Shown in pieces: positions 1 through 7,774 of a stretch of DNA of 64,000 bases. Position 1 is the first letter of the stretch; each line of letters opens with the position of its first letter. The position numbers and the translations under genes were made by a program. The DNA is from DASZHJ01 sp035507155 (lineage in GTDB: Bacteria; Pseudomonadota; Alphaproteobacteria; ATCC43930; CGMCC-115725). The DNA lies in contig DATJOK010000163.1 in assembly GCA_035507155.1 (NCBI GenBank), positions 1-64,000 of the forward strand, given 5' to 3'. The notes under the pieces were generated by a model, which worked only from the letters and a program-made list of their open reading frames with translations, did not search any database and was not told where the DNA came from.

Positions 1-368
1 CGCCAGGACTGGCCGCCATCGTCGCTGCGGAAGAGTCCGGCGGGCTCGACCCCGGCGTAGAGGCAGCTGCCGCAAGGCGCCACGCTCCAGACCGATTTGA
101 TCGGCGCGGCGCCCGTCTCGTAAGCGAGGCCCTCGCTGGAGTGGGTCCAGCTCTCGCCGAGATCTTCCGACTTCCAGACCGCCGGGCCGAACCATTCGTT
201 GCCGCCGCCGCCATAGATCGTCCCGGTCGCCGGATCGGCCTTCACATGGTTCATCGGCCAGTGCTCGCAGAACGGACCGCGCAGGTCCCAGGCGCGCCGC
301 TCTCTGTCGCTCTCGAGGATGAACGCGCCCTTCTTGGTGCCGAGCAGAACGAGAACCTTCTCCGTCAT
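1..368 (-). CDS. BNR/sialidase-like repeat protein (3' end outside window)
   Basis: The start is ATG at complement 366-368, and the frame is open to the window edge, so only the first ~122 residues are visible. The protein begins MTEKVLVLLGTKKGAF. It carries Asp-box-like turns such as SEDLGESW near residue 70 and SDDGGQSW at the edge, as in the YVTN/BNR beta-propeller 'exo-alpha-sialidase' superfamily. There is no signal peptide, so it is probably cytoplasmic. These propellers are usually annotated only as glycosyl-hydrolase-like. No catalytic assignment can be made from this fragment. It is divergent from the MarR gene, and the 123-bp gap holds a promoter and an operator-like palindrome. Confidence 0.75.
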   Translation of the reverse strand, partial: MTEKVLVLLGTKKGAFILESDRERRAWDLRGPFCEHWPMNHVKADPATGTIYGGGGNEWFGPAVWKSEDLGESWTHSSEGLAYETGAAPIKSVWSVAPCGSCLYAGVEPAGLFRSDDGGQSW

Positions 369-457
369 TCAGACCTCCCGATTTGAGCGAGCTCGATGCC
401 GCCGTGTCGCGGGGCGCCGTCCTGGCCCCTCTATAAGACGGCCGGCGCAGCCCGATC

Positions 458-486
458 TTGACAGATAAGTTGATATCAACATAATT
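458..486 (+). promoter_or_regulatory. Promoter of the MarR gene with internal operator palindrome
   Basis: TTGACA at 458-463 and ATAATT at 481-486 are 17 bp apart, a near-consensus sigma-70 promoter. The perfect 12-bp palindrome GTTGATATCAAC (469-480) fills most of the spacer, where a bound MarR dimer would block RNA polymerase. Transcription would start about 6-7 bases after the -10 box, at or next to the ATG at 492, so the mRNA would be leaderless or nearly so. Autoregulation is inferred from position and from MarR-family habit. Confidence 0.65.
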
Positions 487-491
487 ATTTC

Positions 492-938
492 ATGTCAAAC
501 CGCGGCGAGATCCCCTTCGGCGTCACCCTCGAGGTGCGCGACGGCTGCCTCTGCCTGCATCTGCAGCGGGCGGCGCGGGTGGTGGCGCGGCGCTTCGACG
601 AGGCGCTCCGGCCGCTCGATCTCACCAACGGCCAGTTCTCGCTGCTGATGTCGCTCAACCGGCCGGAGCCTGCGAGCATGGGAAGCGTCGCCGCCCTCCT
701 CGCCGTCGATCGCACGACCCTCACCGCCAATCTGAAGCCGCTGGAGCGGCGCGGGCTGCTGACGGTGGCGGTCGATCCGACAGACCGCCGGAGCCGGCGG
801 CTCAGCCTCACCGCTGCCGGGCGCGCGCTCCTCGCCGCGGCGGTGCCGGTCTGGCGGCGGACTCATGCGGCGATCGAGCGTCTGCTGCCGGGGTCAGATC
901 CCGACCGGCTCAGAGCAGACCTCCGGGCGCTTTCCTGA
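492..938 (+). CDS. MarR family transcriptional regulator
   Basis: This 148-residue protein has the normal size for a MarR dimeric winged-helix repressor. The N-terminal helix (about residues 15-45) precedes the winged helix at about 46-110. The recognition helix is around DRTTLTANLKPLERRG, followed by the wing with the family-typical DPTDRRSR. The C-terminal helix returns to the dimer interface. No Shine-Dalgarno sequence precedes the ATG, in keeping with a leaderless transcript. The divergent BNR-repeat gene is the most likely other target. The ligand is unknown. Confidence 0.9.
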   Translation: MSNRGEIPFGVTLEVRDGCLCLHLQRAARVVARRFDEALRPLDLTNGQFSLLMSLNRPEPASMGSVAALLAVDRTTLTANLKPLERRGLLTVAVDPTDRRSRRLSLTAAGRALLAAAVPVWRRTHAAIERLLPGSDPDRLRADLRALS

Positions 939-952
939 GGCCGCGCATTCCA

Positions 953-976
953 AAGCTACGGCGGCGGCCGTAGCTT
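953..976. terminator. 9-bp inverted repeat after the MarR gene
   Basis: AAGCTACGG (953-961) and CCGTAGCTT (968-976) form a perfect 9-bp stem with a 6-nt loop. It lies 15 bases after the MarR stop and 55 bases before the next start. There is no T-tract, so it could be a weak or Rho-assisted terminator or a regulatory hairpin in the metC leader. Confidence 0.45.
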
Positions 977-1030
977 GCCTAGATCACGCAAATCTGTAGG
1001 TTGCCTCCTCAAACCGCGGGAGGAGAGAAG

Positions 1031-2248
1031 ATGTCGAGCAAGGCGCCGGCCGACCGGCCACAGAGCTTCGAGACGCGCCTTAGCCATGCGGGAAGGCCGG
1101 GAACCCGCATCCACGGCATGGTCAATCCGCCGCTCCACCGCGGCTCGACAGTGCTGCAGCCGAGCATCGCCGCGCGCATCGAGGCGGGCAAGCATCGGCT
1201 CGACCAGGCGCTGATCTACGGCATCATGGGGTCGGCAACCCATCACGCCCTCGAGGACGTGGTGGCGGAGATCGAGGGCGGCACGCGCTGCCAGATCGTC
1301 TCCTCCGGCCTCGCCGCAGTGACGACGGCGCTCCTCGCCTATCTCGAGGCCGGCGATCACTGCCTGGTGCCGGACAGCGTCTATGGCCCGGCGCGCGCCT
1401 TCTGCGACACCGTGCTGAAGCGCATGCAGATCGAGACCACTTACTACCGCCCGGAGATCGACGAGGCCGGCATCGCCAAGCTAATGCGTCCCAATACCCG
1501 CGTGGTCTACACCGAGAGCCCCGGCAGCCACACAATGGAGATGCAGGACGTCCCGGCGCTCGCCCGCGCCGCCCATGCCAAGGGCGCCAAGGTGCTCATG
1601 GACAACACCTGGGGCATTCACTTCTTCCAGCCCTTCCGGCATGGGGTCGATGCCTCGATCCAGGCGCTCACAAAATATGTCGCCGGCCATTCCGACGTGC
1701 TCCTGGGCTCGATCACCACGGCGACGCCGGAGGAATGGGAGCGCGTCCGCAACACGGCGCTGGCGCTCGGTCAGTACGCGAGTCCGGACGACTGCTGGCT
1801 GGCGCTCCGCGGCGTTCGCACCATGGCGGTGCGGCTCGAGCGGCAGATGGCGTCCGGCCTCGAGGTGGCACGCTGGCTCGCCGGGCGGCCGGAGGTGCAG
1901 CAGGTGCTGCACCCGGCGCTGCCGGGGGCCCCGGGCCATGAGATCTGGAAGCGCGACTTCACCGGCGCCTGCAGCCTCTTCTCCGTCGTGTTCAAGCCGG
2001 AATTCAGCCCCGAGGCGACCCACGCGATGGTGGAGAGCCTGAAGCTCTTCGGCATCGGCGCCTCCTGGGGCGGCTTCGAGAGCCTCGCGCTCCCCACCAC
2101 CGGCTTCATGACCCGCACCGCCGGCTCCGGTCAATTCACCGGGCCGGTCTGCCGCTTCCATATCGGCCTCGAGGCGCCCGCCGACCTCATCGCCGATTTC
2201 GAGCAGGCGCTCGGCGTGCTCCGCGCCTATCGCCCGGCGAGGCTCTGA
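1031..2248 (+). CDS. metC: Cystathionine beta-lyase (Cys/Met metabolism PLP enzyme)
   Basis: The 405-residue product matches the gamma-family of PLP enzymes that cleave cystathionine to homocysteine, pyruvate and ammonia in the cytoplasm. Visible marks are the N-terminal GMVNPPLHRGSTVL, the YGIMGSATHHALE segment, the SSGLAAVTTALLAYLEAGDH cofactor-phosphate region, and the Schiff-base lysine K215 in ALTKYVAGHSD. The ATG at 1031 is chosen because GGGAGGAG lies just upstream. A TTG ten codons earlier would bury that site. It converges with threonine synthase with only a 3-bp gap. A related sulfur-amino-acid lyase is possible, but the HSDVLLGS motif favours MetC. Confidence 0.88.
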   Translation: MSSKAPADRPQSFETRLSHAGRPGTRIHGMVNPPLHRGSTVLQPSIAARIEAGKHRLDQALIYGIMGSATHHALEDVVAEIEGGTRCQIVSSGLAAVTTALLAYLEAGDHCLVPDSVYGPARAFCDTVLKRMQIETTYYRPEIDEAGIAKLMRPNTRVVYTESPGSHTMEMQDVPALARAAHAKGAKVLMDNTWGIHFFQPFRHGVDASIQALTKYVAGHSDVLLGSITTATPEEWERVRNTALALGQYASPDDCWLALRGVRTMAVRLERQMASGLEVARWLAGRPEVQQVLHPALPGAPGHEIWKRDFTGACSLFSVVFKPEFSPEATHAMVESLKLFGIGASWGGFESLALPTTGFMTRTAGSGQFTGPVCRFHIGLEAPADLIADFEQALGVLRAYRPARL

Positions 2249-2251
2249 GAG

Positions 2252-3496
2252 CTAGAGCTTCGAGTAGTCGATCGGCTTCCGGCAGTCGACGCGGAGCATC
2301 GTGTCGGGCATCGGATATTTGAGCCCGTTGCCGCAGTTGAAGAGCACCACCCGGTCGCTCTTGCGGATGCGTCCCTCGGCGAGGGCCTGGCGATAGGCGG
2401 CGTAGGTCGCCGCGCCCTCGGGCGACAGCAGGATGCCCTCCTCGCGCCCGACTTCGGCGCGTGCCTCCAGGATTACCTCGTCGGGAATGGCGACGGCAAA
2501 TCCCTCGCTCTCGCGGATCGCCCTGAGGATCAGGAAATCGCCGAGCGCCGCCGGCACGCGCAGGCCCGAGGCCACCGTCGCCGCGTTCTGCCAGGGCTCG
2601 GCGAATTCCTGCTTCTGCTCATAGGCGCGCACGATCGGCGCGCAGCCGGTGGACTGCACCGCCACCATGCGCGGGCGCTTGCCGTCGATCCAGCCGATGC
2701 GGCCGAGCTCGTCGAAGACCTTCCACATGCCGATGAGGCCGGTGCCGCCGCCGGTCGGATAGAAGATCACATCGGGGAGGGTCCATCCCAGCTGCTCGGC
2801 GAGCTCAAGGCCCATGGTCTTCTTGCCCTCGATCCGATAGGGCTCCTTGAGCGTCGAGGTGTCGAACCAGCCCATCGCCTCCTTGCCGGCGGCCACGATC
2901 TTAGCGCAGTCGTTGATGAGGCCGTTCACCTTGTAGAGCTTGGCGCCCTGCAGCACGGTCTCGCCCACATTGGGCCCCTGCGCATCCTCCGGACAGAAGA
3001 CGAAGCTCTCGATGCCGGCGCGGGTCGCATAGGCGGCGAGCGCGGCGCCGGCATTGCCGGCAGTCGCCATCGCCATCCGCTTGATGCCGAGCTCCTTCGC
3101 CATCGAGACCGCGAGCGCGAGACCGCGCGCCTTGAAGGAGCCGGTCGGAAGCCGGCCTTCCTCCTTGATCAGGATCTCACCGCTGCCGAGCCGCTGCTCG
3201 ATCCGCGGCGCCCGCAGCAGCGGCGTCACCGTCTCGCCGAGGCTGACGACGTTTTCCCGCCGCCGCACCGGCAGGAACTCGCGATAGCGCCAAAAGTCGG
3301 GGAGGCGCGTTGCGAGGTCGGCGGGCGTGAGGCTGCGGCGCAATGCCTCGAGGTCGTAGCGCACCAGCAGCGGCTTGCCGGCGCGCGACAGCGTGTGGAT
3401 CTGGTCCGCGGGAAAGCGCTCCCCGGTCAACCCGCATTCGAGATGGCTGGTGAAGGTGGGACGCTCGCCTCCGCCGTCGGCGCGCTCGGTGATCAC
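2252..3496 (-). CDS. thrC: Threonine synthase
   Basis: This PLP-dependent fold-type II enzyme converts O-phosphohomoserine to threonine. The 414-residue protein begins with a short zinc-ribbon-like stretch (HLECGLTGERFPADQIHTL) seen in the long threonine synthases. It has the PLP lysine K122 in GSFKARGL, the ATAGNAGAALAAYA substrate loop and the glycine-rich PTGGGTGLIG phosphate cradle. I place the start at a GTG (complement 3494-3496), 8 nt after GGAGG. The TTG two codons earlier would be too close to that ribosome-binding site. Its neighbour metC also works in the aspartate-derived amino acid pathway. A threonine dehydratase-like activity cannot be excluded. Confidence 0.85.
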   Translation of the reverse strand: MITERADGGGERPTFTSHLECGLTGERFPADQIHTLSRAGKPLLVRYDLEALRRSLTPADLATRLPDFWRYREFLPVRRRENVVSLGETVTPLLRAPRIEQRLGSGEILIKEEGRLPTGSFKARGLALAVSMAKELGIKRMAMATAGNAGAALAAYATRAGIESFVFCPEDAQGPNVGETVLQGAKLYKVNGLINDCAKIVAAGKEAMGWFDTSTLKEPYRIEGKKTMGLELAEQLGWTLPDVIFYPTGGGTGLIGMWKVFDELGRIGWIDGKRPRMVAVQSTGCAPIVRAYEQKQEFAEPWQNAATVASGLRVPAALGDFLILRAIRESEGFAVAIPDEVILEARAEVGREEGILLSPEGAATYAAYRQALAEGRIRKSDRVVLFNCGNGLKYPMPDTMLRVDCRKPIDYSKL

Positions 3497-3547
3497 GCTC
3501 AATTCCTCCCATCGTTGATGGCAGCGGCGACGGTGCGCCGCCCGGTC

Positions 3548-4693
3548 TCAGGCCACAACGATAGAAGATCGCGCCAGCGACTGCACCTGCTGTTCTCTCG
3601 CACCTGCATCGCAGCCGCGGGGACCGGCGAGCCGGGCCAGCGTCTCTTCGGCAAGCCGCCGGGTCATCTCGCCCGCCGGCAGCTCGCGGCCGAGACGCAC
3701 CGCCTGCCCTGCCCAGAGCGGCGTGAAGGCGTCGGAGCCCGCGGTCTCCGCCCGGGCGCGCAGCGGCGCCAGCGCGTTGGCGGCGAGCGGAAACGCCGGT
3801 GCGAGCTCGAAGCGGGGGCCGAGCTCGCGAAGGAGCCGGTTGACGATCGCGCGCGCGGGCCTGCCGCTGAAGATGCTGGTCACCGCCGTGTGCTCGTCGA
3901 GAGCGGTCCGCAGCGCCTGGCGATGCGCCGGCGTCACCGCCGCTTCCGGGCAGAGGAGGTAAGCGGTGCCGATCTGCACCGCGGCGGCGCCGAGCGCGAA
4001 GGCGGCCGCGATGCCGCGCGCATCGGCGATGCCGCCGGCGGCGATGACCGGCACCTTCACCGCGTCGGCGATCTGTGGCACCAGCGCCATCGTCCCGAGC
4101 TGGGTCGCGACATCCTCCGAGAGGAACATGGCGCGGTGGCCGCCGGCCTCCAGGCCCTGGGCGATGATCGCGTCGCAGCCGCGATCCTCGAGAAAGCGCG
4201 CCTCCTCGACCGTCGTCGCGGAGGACAGGATCTTGGCGCCGGTGGCGCGCACGCGGCAGAGCAGATCCTGGCACGGCAGGCCGAAATGGAAGCTCACGAT
4301 CTCGGGCCTGAACTCCTCCAGGAGGTCGCAATGCGCACGGCCGAAGGGCGCGCCGCCCCAGGCGGGAATCCGGATATCCGGATCAAGCCCGAGCTCCAGA
4401 TAATAGGGCCGGAGACGGCGGCGCCAAGCCGCCTCGCGTGCCGCGTCGAAGGCCGGCGGCGCGTGGCAGAAGAAATTCACGTTGATCGGCTTCGAGGTCC
4501 GCTGACGGACGAGGCCGATCTCGGCGCGGAGCTGCTCCGGACTCATCAGCGCTCCCGGGAGCGATCCCAGCCCCCCGGCTTCCGCGACGGCGGCCGCCAT
4601 CGCCGCGCTGGTGGCGCCTGCCATCGGCGCCTGGATGATCGGCAGCTCGATCCCCAGAAGATCGAGCACGGTGCTGTCAGGCCAGGAGGTCAT
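3548..4693 (-). CDS. Nitronate monooxygenase (2-nitropropane dioxygenase family)
   Basis: The 381-residue FMN-dependent TIM-barrel protein begins MTSWPDSTVLDLLGIELPII followed by QAPMAG, the usual N-terminal strand and flavin contact. It contains the family signature around QGLEAGGHRAMF and the phosphate-binding segment VPVIAAGGIADARG. These enzymes oxidise propionate-3-nitronate or other nitronates. The ATG at complement 4691-4693 follows GAGG at 5-nt spacing. It is 7 bp downstream of the SDR remnant and was probably co-transcribed with the intact version of that gene. The region after its stop, up to the threonine synthase, is short and empty. Confidence 0.85.
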   Translation of the reverse strand: MTSWPDSTVLDLLGIELPIIQAPMAGATSAAMAAAVAEAGGLGSLPGALMSPEQLRAEIGLVRQRTSKPINVNFFCHAPPAFDAAREAAWRRRLRPYYLELGLDPDIRIPAWGGAPFGRAHCDLLEEFRPEIVSFHFGLPCQDLLCRVRATGAKILSSATTVEEARFLEDRGCDAIIAQGLEAGGHRAMFLSEDVATQLGTMALVPQIADAVKVPVIAAGGIADARGIAAAFALGAAAVQIGTAYLLCPEAAVTPAHRQALRTALDEHTAVTSIFSGRPARAIVNRLLRELGPRFELAPAFPLAANALAPLRARAETAGSDAFTPLWAGQAVRLGRELPAGEMTRRLAEETLARLAGPRGCDAGAREQQVQSLARSSIVVA

Positions 4694-4700
4694 GATCGCC

Positions 4701-4940
4701 TCACCAGCGGCCCGCATGGGCGCCACCATCGACATGCAGGATCTCGCCGGTCACGTAGGCGGCGGTCTCCGGCCTCGCGATGTCGCCAGCCACGGTGAGC
4801 ACATCTCGCTCGGCGCTCGGCTCGATGGCACGGGAATTGGCGACGACGCCAAATCCCCGAGCGCGGAATCCCGCCACCAGCGCGGCGCCGATGCCTTTCG
4901 ATGCTCCGGTAATCAGGACGACCTTTTGCTCTTTGCTCAT
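4701..4940 (-). pseudogene. Short-chain dehydrogenase with a large in-frame internal deletion
   Basis: The 79-codon frame reads as two ends of a ~245-residue SDR joined together. Residues 1-58 hold the first Rossmann strand and glycine motif (VVLITGASKGIGAALV) and end at GDIARPETA. The next residues, AYVTGEILHVDGG, are the canonical SDR C-terminus. The missing middle contains the NNAG motif, the catalytic Ser and the YxxxK pair, so it cannot be an active reductase. The frame is intact and has a Shine-Dalgarno GGAG, so a short protein could still be made. It lies 7 bp before the nitronate monooxygenase. Confidence 0.85.
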
Positions 4941-5457
4941 GGACGCTCCGCGTGGAATTGACACCCGAAATTCCACTGCGACATCAGCCAGAAGATCGGG
5001 AAGGTCAGGGGAGCGATCCTGAGCGGCGCGTACTACGCGATGGTTTCGCCGACCAAGAATAGTATTACGACTGCAATGGCGGCGCGGTGCGACCGGCCAT
5101 GTTCAAGTCAGGGGTGCGCGCGCTCGGCATTTTCGCTTGCGTCATCGCGCGGCGTCGACCCGCGCGTCGGCGACCGAATCGCGACGAGGTCTTTTCAGCA
5201 CAACCCCACAAATCGCCGCAATCCACCACAAGTGGTGGTATCGGAACTCGCTTACCTACCCCTTGATGCGGCACCACTTCCCATCCTGTAGGCACGGCCG
5301 AACGCCTCGGATCGCAATCTGTTGAGCGGCGACCAAGGAAGCTCACATGTGAGCCCTCGGTGTACGCCACATAAGTGTGGTGTTACCGCGCCGTAGCAGG
5401 AACGCGCCGGAGGCAGAGCAGCTTTGAGCACACCATCCAGCCGACATAGAGCGAACG
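4941..5457. promoter_or_regulatory. Gene-free region with three palindromes upstream of a response regulator
   Basis: No convincing gene is seen in these 517 bases, which are less GC-rich than the neighbours. Three operator-like dyads stand out. CCACCAC-aa-GTGGTGG is at 5223-5238. The perfect 14-mer GCTCACATGTGAGC is at 5341-5354. CCACA-taag-TGTGG is at 5367-5380. A looser GTTAC-N6-GTAG element follows at 5382-5396. The last three lie within 120 bp of the response-regulator start, so they are likely control sites for it. Confidence 0.5.
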
Positions 5458-6246
5458 ATGCACACGACGACCGCAGAAATTTTCCGTTCACCCTCCCCGC
5501 ACAAGCTCATGAGCGAAGAAAACAGCCAGCCGGCCCGCGTTCTGATCGTCGATGACGATCCCACCATGCGGCAGATGGTCGCCAACTACTTTGCCGAACA
5601 TAATATGCGTCCGGCGCTCGCTTCCGGCAGACAAGAACTGGTGAGCCAGTTCGCCTCGTCGGAACCCAATCTCGTCATTCTCGATCTCCGCCTGGGCGAG
5701 GAAGACGGGCTCGATCTGCTGCGCGAGATCCGCTCGCGCTCGGATGTCCCTATCATCATCACCACCGGTCATCGCGGCGATGAGATCGATCGGGTGGTCG
5801 GGCTCGAACTCGGCGCCGACGATTATGTCACCAAGCCGTTCGGCCTGCGCGAGCTCCTGGCCCGCGCCCGCGCGGTCCTGCGCCGGCGGGAAGCCGGTCG
5901 CGCCGCGGCGCCAGCGCGGGAGACGACGCACACGCGATGCCACTTTGGCGGCTGGCAGCTCGACCGCCGCACGCGGCGCCTGAGCGATCCCAGCGGCGCT
6001 CCGGTCGCGCTGACGAAGGGGGAATACGCGCTTCTGGTCGCTTTCCTGGACGCGCCGCAGCGGCCGCTCACCCGCGAACACCTGCTGCAGGCAACCCGCA
6101 TGCACGAGGACGTCTTCGATCGCAGCATCGACGTGCAGATTCTCCGGCTGCGCCGCAAGCTGGAGGTCGACCCGAGCTCACCGCGCGTGATTCAGACCGA
6201 GCGCGGCGTCGGCTACGTCTTTACGCTGCCGGTCGAGCATCCCTGA
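5458..6246 (+). CDS. OmpR/PhoB-type response regulator
   Basis: The 262-residue protein has a receiver domain (about residues 27-140) and an OmpR-type winged helix (about 160-258). The acidic pocket (VDDDP), the phospho-acceptor D76 in LVILDLRLG, T103 in IITTGH and K126 in DYVTKPFG are all present, so the receiver should be phosphorylatable. The DNA-binding half shows LTKGEYALLVAFL and the recognition segment DVQILRLRRKLE, ending ERGVGYVF. The start at 5458 is uncertain. An ATG at 5509 would drop 17 unconserved residues, and neither has a good ribosome-binding site. The nearby hybrid kinase (7771-10302) is the obvious partner, although its own receiver is degenerate. Confidence 0.88.
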   Translation: MHTTTAEIFRSPSPHKLMSEENSQPARVLIVDDDPTMRQMVANYFAEHNMRPALASGRQELVSQFASSEPNLVILDLRLGEEDGLDLLREIRSRSDVPIIITTGHRGDEIDRVVGLELGADDYVTKPFGLRELLARARAVLRRREAGRAAAPARETTHTRCHFGGWQLDRRTRRLSDPSGAPVALTKGEYALLVAFLDAPQRPLTREHLLQATRMHEDVFDRSIDVQILRLRRKLEVDPSSPRVIQTERGVGYVFTLPVEHP

Positions 6247-6282
6247 CGGCCCCCATCCCGTCACGGACGATTGCCGACGTGA

Positions 6283-6296
6283 ATTACAGGCGTAAC
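6283..6296. promoter_or_regulatory. TTAC-N4-GTAA box upstream of the DUF1127/peroxidase/kinase unit
   Basis: ATTACAGGCGTAAC (6283-6296) is an imperfect dyad, TTAC-aggc-GTAA. It ends 79 nt before the ATG at 6376. An almost identical element, ATTACTGCCGTAAC, sits at 10258-10271 at the same distance from the next transcription unit. This suggests a shared regulator, possibly the adjacent OmpR-type protein. Sequence match and spacing are observed; the binding protein is inferred. Confidence 0.5.
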
Positions 6297-6375
6297 GCTT
6301 TTTCTCTGCGTCGAGATCAAGGGGTAATGGGCGTGGAAGAGTCTCCTTCCCGACAGTCAGCGTCGGGAGCGTCCC

Positions 6376-6726
6376 ATGCCGTTCGAGAACCGGTCGTTCT
6401 ATCTGAGCACCGTCGCCTATGCGCGGCGACGGCCGAGCGCCAACAGAAACTGCAACCGCGTCGAGCCGCGGCCGGTGACGCGCCTGCCACGCCCCCTGCC
6501 GGCGGTCCGCGTCACGGCGCGACGGCGCGTCATCCTCGCGCCGCTCGCGCGCGCCGGCGACGGGATCGCCTACATGCTGCGTGGGCTGTGGATGCGGGTC
6601 CGCCGAGCGCGGGAGTCGGCCCGTGTCGCCGCGGCCTGGGAGCGGATGGACGATCGCACCCTGCGGGACATCGGGATGCTCCGCGGCCTCAGGCACGAGA
6701 CAGTCTCCTGGCGTTACTGGAGCTGA
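6376..6726 (+). CDS. DUF1127 domain-containing protein
   Basis: The 116-residue, very basic protein carries the DUF1127 motif in its last third, WERMDDRTLRDIGMLRG, the short domain typical of alphaproteobacteria. Most DUF1127 proteins are under 60 residues. This one has an extra arginine-rich N-terminal part (residues 1-75) with no recognisable fold. Small DUF1127 proteins have been linked to RNA metabolism and stress adaptation, but no function can be read here. It is the first gene after the TTAC box and lies 20 bp before the di-heme peroxidase, so they probably share a transcript. Confidence 0.8.
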   Translation: MPFENRSFYLSTVAYARRRPSANRNCNRVEPRPVTRLPRPLPAVRVTARRRVILAPLARAGDGIAYMLRGLWMRVRRARESARVAAAWERMDDRTLRDIGMLRGLRHETVSWRYWS

Positions 6727-6745
6727 CGCACGCCGCTCCATCCCG

Positions 6746-7774
6746 ATGCCCTGCCGGCCGATGCTGAGGCCGGCGGCAGCGCATGACGCCGCGCGGAGGC
6801 AATTTCGGCGCTGGCCGCAGCTCCTCTGCGTCGCGCTCCTGCTGATTGCCGCGCATGCTCCGGCGGCGTCGCCCGACCCGGCGCAGCCGGCCCCCGACGT
6901 CGAGGCCGCCAGTCCCGATCTCTCTGTCGGGCAGGAGCCGATAACCCCCATCCCGCAACCGCCGGCGGCCGACCCCCGGAAAGTGGCTCTCGGCCAGCAG
7001 CTGTTCGAGGACCCGCGCCTGTCGCGCGACGAAAGCCGCGCCTGCTCGTCATGCCATGACGTCCATCACAACGGCGCCGATGGCAATCGGCGGGATCTTT
7101 CCCTTGACGGCAAGGAGCTGCCCTTCAACACCGACACCGTCTTCAACGCGGCGCTCAGCTTTCGCTACAACTGGGAAGGCAGTTTTCGCACCCTCGAGGC
7201 GCAGGCGGCCGCCTCGATTGGATCCAGCGACATCATGGGCATGACGCTCGACGAGGTGGTGCGGCGCCTCAACGCCGACAGCGAGACGGCGAAGGCCTTC
7301 TATGATGCCTATGACGGCCCGGCGACGCGCGACAATCTGCTGGACGCGATCGCGACCTACGAGCGATCCCTGCTGACGCCAGGCAGCCGCTTCGATCGCT
7401 GGCTGGAAGGCGACGCTTCGGCGTTGTCGCCGGAGGAGAAGAATGGCTATCGGCTGTTCCGGTCGCTCGGCTGCATCTCCTGCCATCAGGGCGTGAACGT
7501 CGGCGGCAACCTCTTCGAGCGCTATGGCGTCTTTCAGCCGATGCCGGCCTCGCGGCCGGTCGTCCTGCGCGTCCCGAGCCTGCGCAACGTCGCGACCACG
7601 CCTCCCTATTTCCATGACGGCAGCGCACCGACCCTGCGGGAGGCCGTGCGCAGGATGGGAAGAGCCCAGCTCGATCGAACGCTCACCGATGACGAGATCG
7701 GCGCCATCGTCGCCTTCCTCGGCACCCTGACCGGCACCTACCAGGGAGCGCCGGTGACGGCGGCGCCGCGATGA
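6746..7774 (+). CDS. Di-heme cytochrome c peroxidase / MauG-family protein
   Basis: The 342-residue exported protein has a hydrophobic signal (LLCVALLLIAAHAPAASP) and two c-heme sites: C100-SS-C103-H104 and C243-IS-C246-H247. Between them lies the di-heme peroxidase core (DLSLDGKELPFNTDTVFN and NWEGSFRTLEAQA), and after the second heme PSLRNVATTPPYFHDGSAPTLREAV, a family hallmark. Such proteins reduce peroxide or modify protein residues in the periplasm. An ATG at 6761 is an alternative start. The stop overlaps the start of the kinase gene (ATGA), which implies coupled translation and a functional link between periplasmic redox chemistry and signalling. Confidence 0.9.
   Translation: MPCRPMLRPAAAHDAARRQFRRWPQLLCVALLLIAAHAPAASPDPAQPAPDVEAASPDLSVGQEPITPIPQPPAADPRKVALGQQLFEDPRLSRDESRACSSCHDVHHNGADGNRRDLSLDGKELPFNTDTVFNAALSFRYNWEGSFRTLEAQAAASIGSSDIMGMTLDEVVRRLNADSETAKAFYDAYDGPATRDNLLDAIATYERSLLTPGSRFDRWLEGDASALSPEEKNGYRLFRSLGCISCHQGVNVGGNLFERYGVFQPMPASRPVVLRVPSLRNVATTPPYFHDGSAPTLREAVRRMGRAQLDRTLTDDEIGAIVAFLGTLTGTYQGAPVTAAPR

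Noticed and set aside
3395..4798. Long open frame on the + strand opposite nitronate monooxygenase
   Set aside because: Antisense to two well-supported genes, with arginine/histidine-rich low-complexity translation and no domain. Such frames are common opposite GC-rich genes.
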